Assembly: GCA_021772295.1 (NCBI GenBank)
Contig: JAJFMG010000175.1
Coordinates: forward strand, 1-15,568
DNA: 15,568 nucleotides
Reading direction: 5' to 3'
DNA from: Chlamydiota bacterium
GTDB lineage: Bacteria > Chlamydiota > Chlamydiia > Chlamydiales > Simkaniaceae
In this document: positions 14,651 through 15,568 of the stretch, in pieces
How the letters are laid out: each line of letters opens with the position of its first letter
Numbering within the stretch: position 1 is the stretch's first letter
Program-made: the position numbers and the translations under genes
The notes under the pieces: generated by a model
Database searches by the model: none
What the model saw: the letters and a program-made list of their open reading frames with translations, nothing else
What the model was told of the DNA's origin: nothing

Positions 14651-15568
14651 ATGCTAAAACCAAAACTTCTTCTTGCTGATCATTCTATTGAAATCTTACA
14701 AACAATCACAAACGCACAACTTGCAACCAAATATCAAATTGAAGCCGTTCGAACAGGACCCGATTGCCTTTCTAAAATACATGAGTACAAGCCAGATCTA
14801 ATCTATATGGATATGATGCTTCCTCAGATGCATTCCATAGAAATCCTAAAAAAAATCAAAGCAAATCCAGAGCTTAGCAAGACTGGTGTAATCATCGGAT
14901 CATTTCAGATGATGATCCAAAACTACCACTCGGCAATTGATAACGGCGCAAATTACTTTTTAGAAAAACCCTTTGATCCAGATTTCTTTTTTTCTCTAGT
15001 AGAAAAATTTTTTCAAGGCTCTTTAGAGTCGCAGCCATTTGCCTTGCACCACGCTTCTGAATCTGACATCCTAAGTTGCTACAACCCCATTGCATCGACA
15101 CATAGCTCCTATATCAGATTTTGGGGAACAAGAGGCTCTAACCCAGTTTCTGGACCAGAATATGTAAAACATGGCGGCAACACCTGTTCACTTGAAGTCA
15201 CCTATGAAGGAGAGACCATAATTATCGATGCAGGCACTGGAATTAGACAGCTCGGTGAAACTCTCGACGGTAAAGATAAAATTAATCTCTTTATCGGGCA
15301 CACTCATTGGGATCATATTACCGGAATACCTTTTTTTAATCCCCTCTATCAAAAAAACTGTGATGTAACGATTTGGTCACCTGTTGGATTTGAACAAAGC
15401 ACAAAAAAGCTTTTTTCCAATATGCTTGCGTATGCTTATTTTCCAGTAAGGCTCGATGAGATGCATTCCAAGCTATCCTTTAAAGAGCTCCGAGACTCTA
15501 AAGCTATCCATATTGGAAAAATCACCATTGAAACGCACTACACCAATCATCCAGGCCCAACTTTTGGG
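14651..15568 (+). CDS. Response-regulator receiver fused to a metallo-beta-lactamase-fold hydrolase (3' end missing)
   Basis: 306 codons are visible and the frame is open to the right edge. Residues 4-122 form a receiver domain: acidic D10 in LLLADHS, phosphate acceptor D54 in IYMDMMLPQM, S84 as switch residue and K106 in EKPF. A linker of about 25 residues leads to a metallo-beta-lactamase fold starting at YIRFWGTRGSNPVSGPEYV with HGGNT (174-178). The metal motif HTHWDH (217-222) and a third histidine, H300 in TNHPG, follow. The opening motif resembles the PhnP-like phosphodiesterase subgroup (FWG.RGS...GGNT) rather than beta-lactamases or RNase Z. It is a stand-alone output type: the phosphorylated receiver would control hydrolysis rather than transcription. 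Substrate is unknown. It begins nine bases after the ftsK stop, so the two are probably co-transcribed. Confidence 0.88.
   Translation, partial: MLKPKLLLADHSIEILQTITNAQLATKYQIEAVRTGPDCLSKIHEYKPDLIYMDMMLPQMHSIEILKKIKANPELSKTGVIIGSFQMMIQNYHSAIDNGANYFLEKPFDPDFFFSLVEKFFQGSLESQPFALHHASESDILSCYNPIASTHSSYIRFWGTRGSNPVSGPEYVKHGGNTCSLEVTYEGETIIIDAGTGIRQLGETLDGKDKINLFIGHTHWDHITGIPFFNPLYQKNCDVTIWSPVGFEQSTKKLFSNMLAYAYFPVRLDEMHSKLSFKELRDSKAIHIGKITIETHYTNHPGPTFG

Overview
The window is AT-rich, densely coded bacterial DNA that most resembles a member of the Chlamydiota of the environmental type (Parachlamydia-, Simkania- or Rhabdochlamydia-like). The main reason is the gene set dnaX-ybaB / ptsI-ptsH / comEC, whose neighbourhood I recall from Chlamydia genomes, together with a recO-like end beside yidD and a small protein with the bilobed hydrophobic domain of chlamydial inclusion-membrane (Inc) proteins. 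The genus is inference; no ribosomal RNA is present to fix it.

Layout. 1-610: the end of a probable recO (+), a tRNA-Leu(GAG) on the minus strand with a good promoter, and yidD (+). 580-2727: a large minus-strand membrane HD-domain phosphodiesterase of the PgpH (cyclic-di-AMP hydrolase) type that overlaps the end of yidD tail to tail. 2914-4717: dnaX and ybaB (+), the usual clamp-loader/nucleoid-protein pair. 4714-6712: ptsH-ptsI (-), a PTS phosphorelay with no permease nearby. 7016-9965: a type II NADH dehydrogenase overlapping a ComEC-family channel protein that lacks the metallo-beta-lactamase domain (+). 9966-11517: a low-density accessory stretch with one Inc-like gene (-), unexplained AT-rich DNA, and a decayed second copy of the 3' end of comEC (+). 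11518-12000: a small exported or membrane-anchored protein of unknown function. 12092-12165: tRNA-His with an encoded G-1. 12260-14641: ftsK. 14651-15568: the start of a response-regulator/metallo-beta-lactamase fusion that runs off the window.

Most genes are housekeeping: replication (DnaX, YbaB, RecO), division and chromosome segregation (FtsK), envelope biogenesis (YidD), respiration (NDH-2) and signalling (PgpH-like, PTS, receiver fusion). The lineage-specific part is about 9966-12000. There a direct repeat, the intact and the decayed comEC 3' ends 1,439 bases apart, brackets the Inc-like gene, which suggests a duplication or rearrangement scar. I see no CRISPR array, complete insertion sequence, phage module or recognisable toxin-antitoxin pair.
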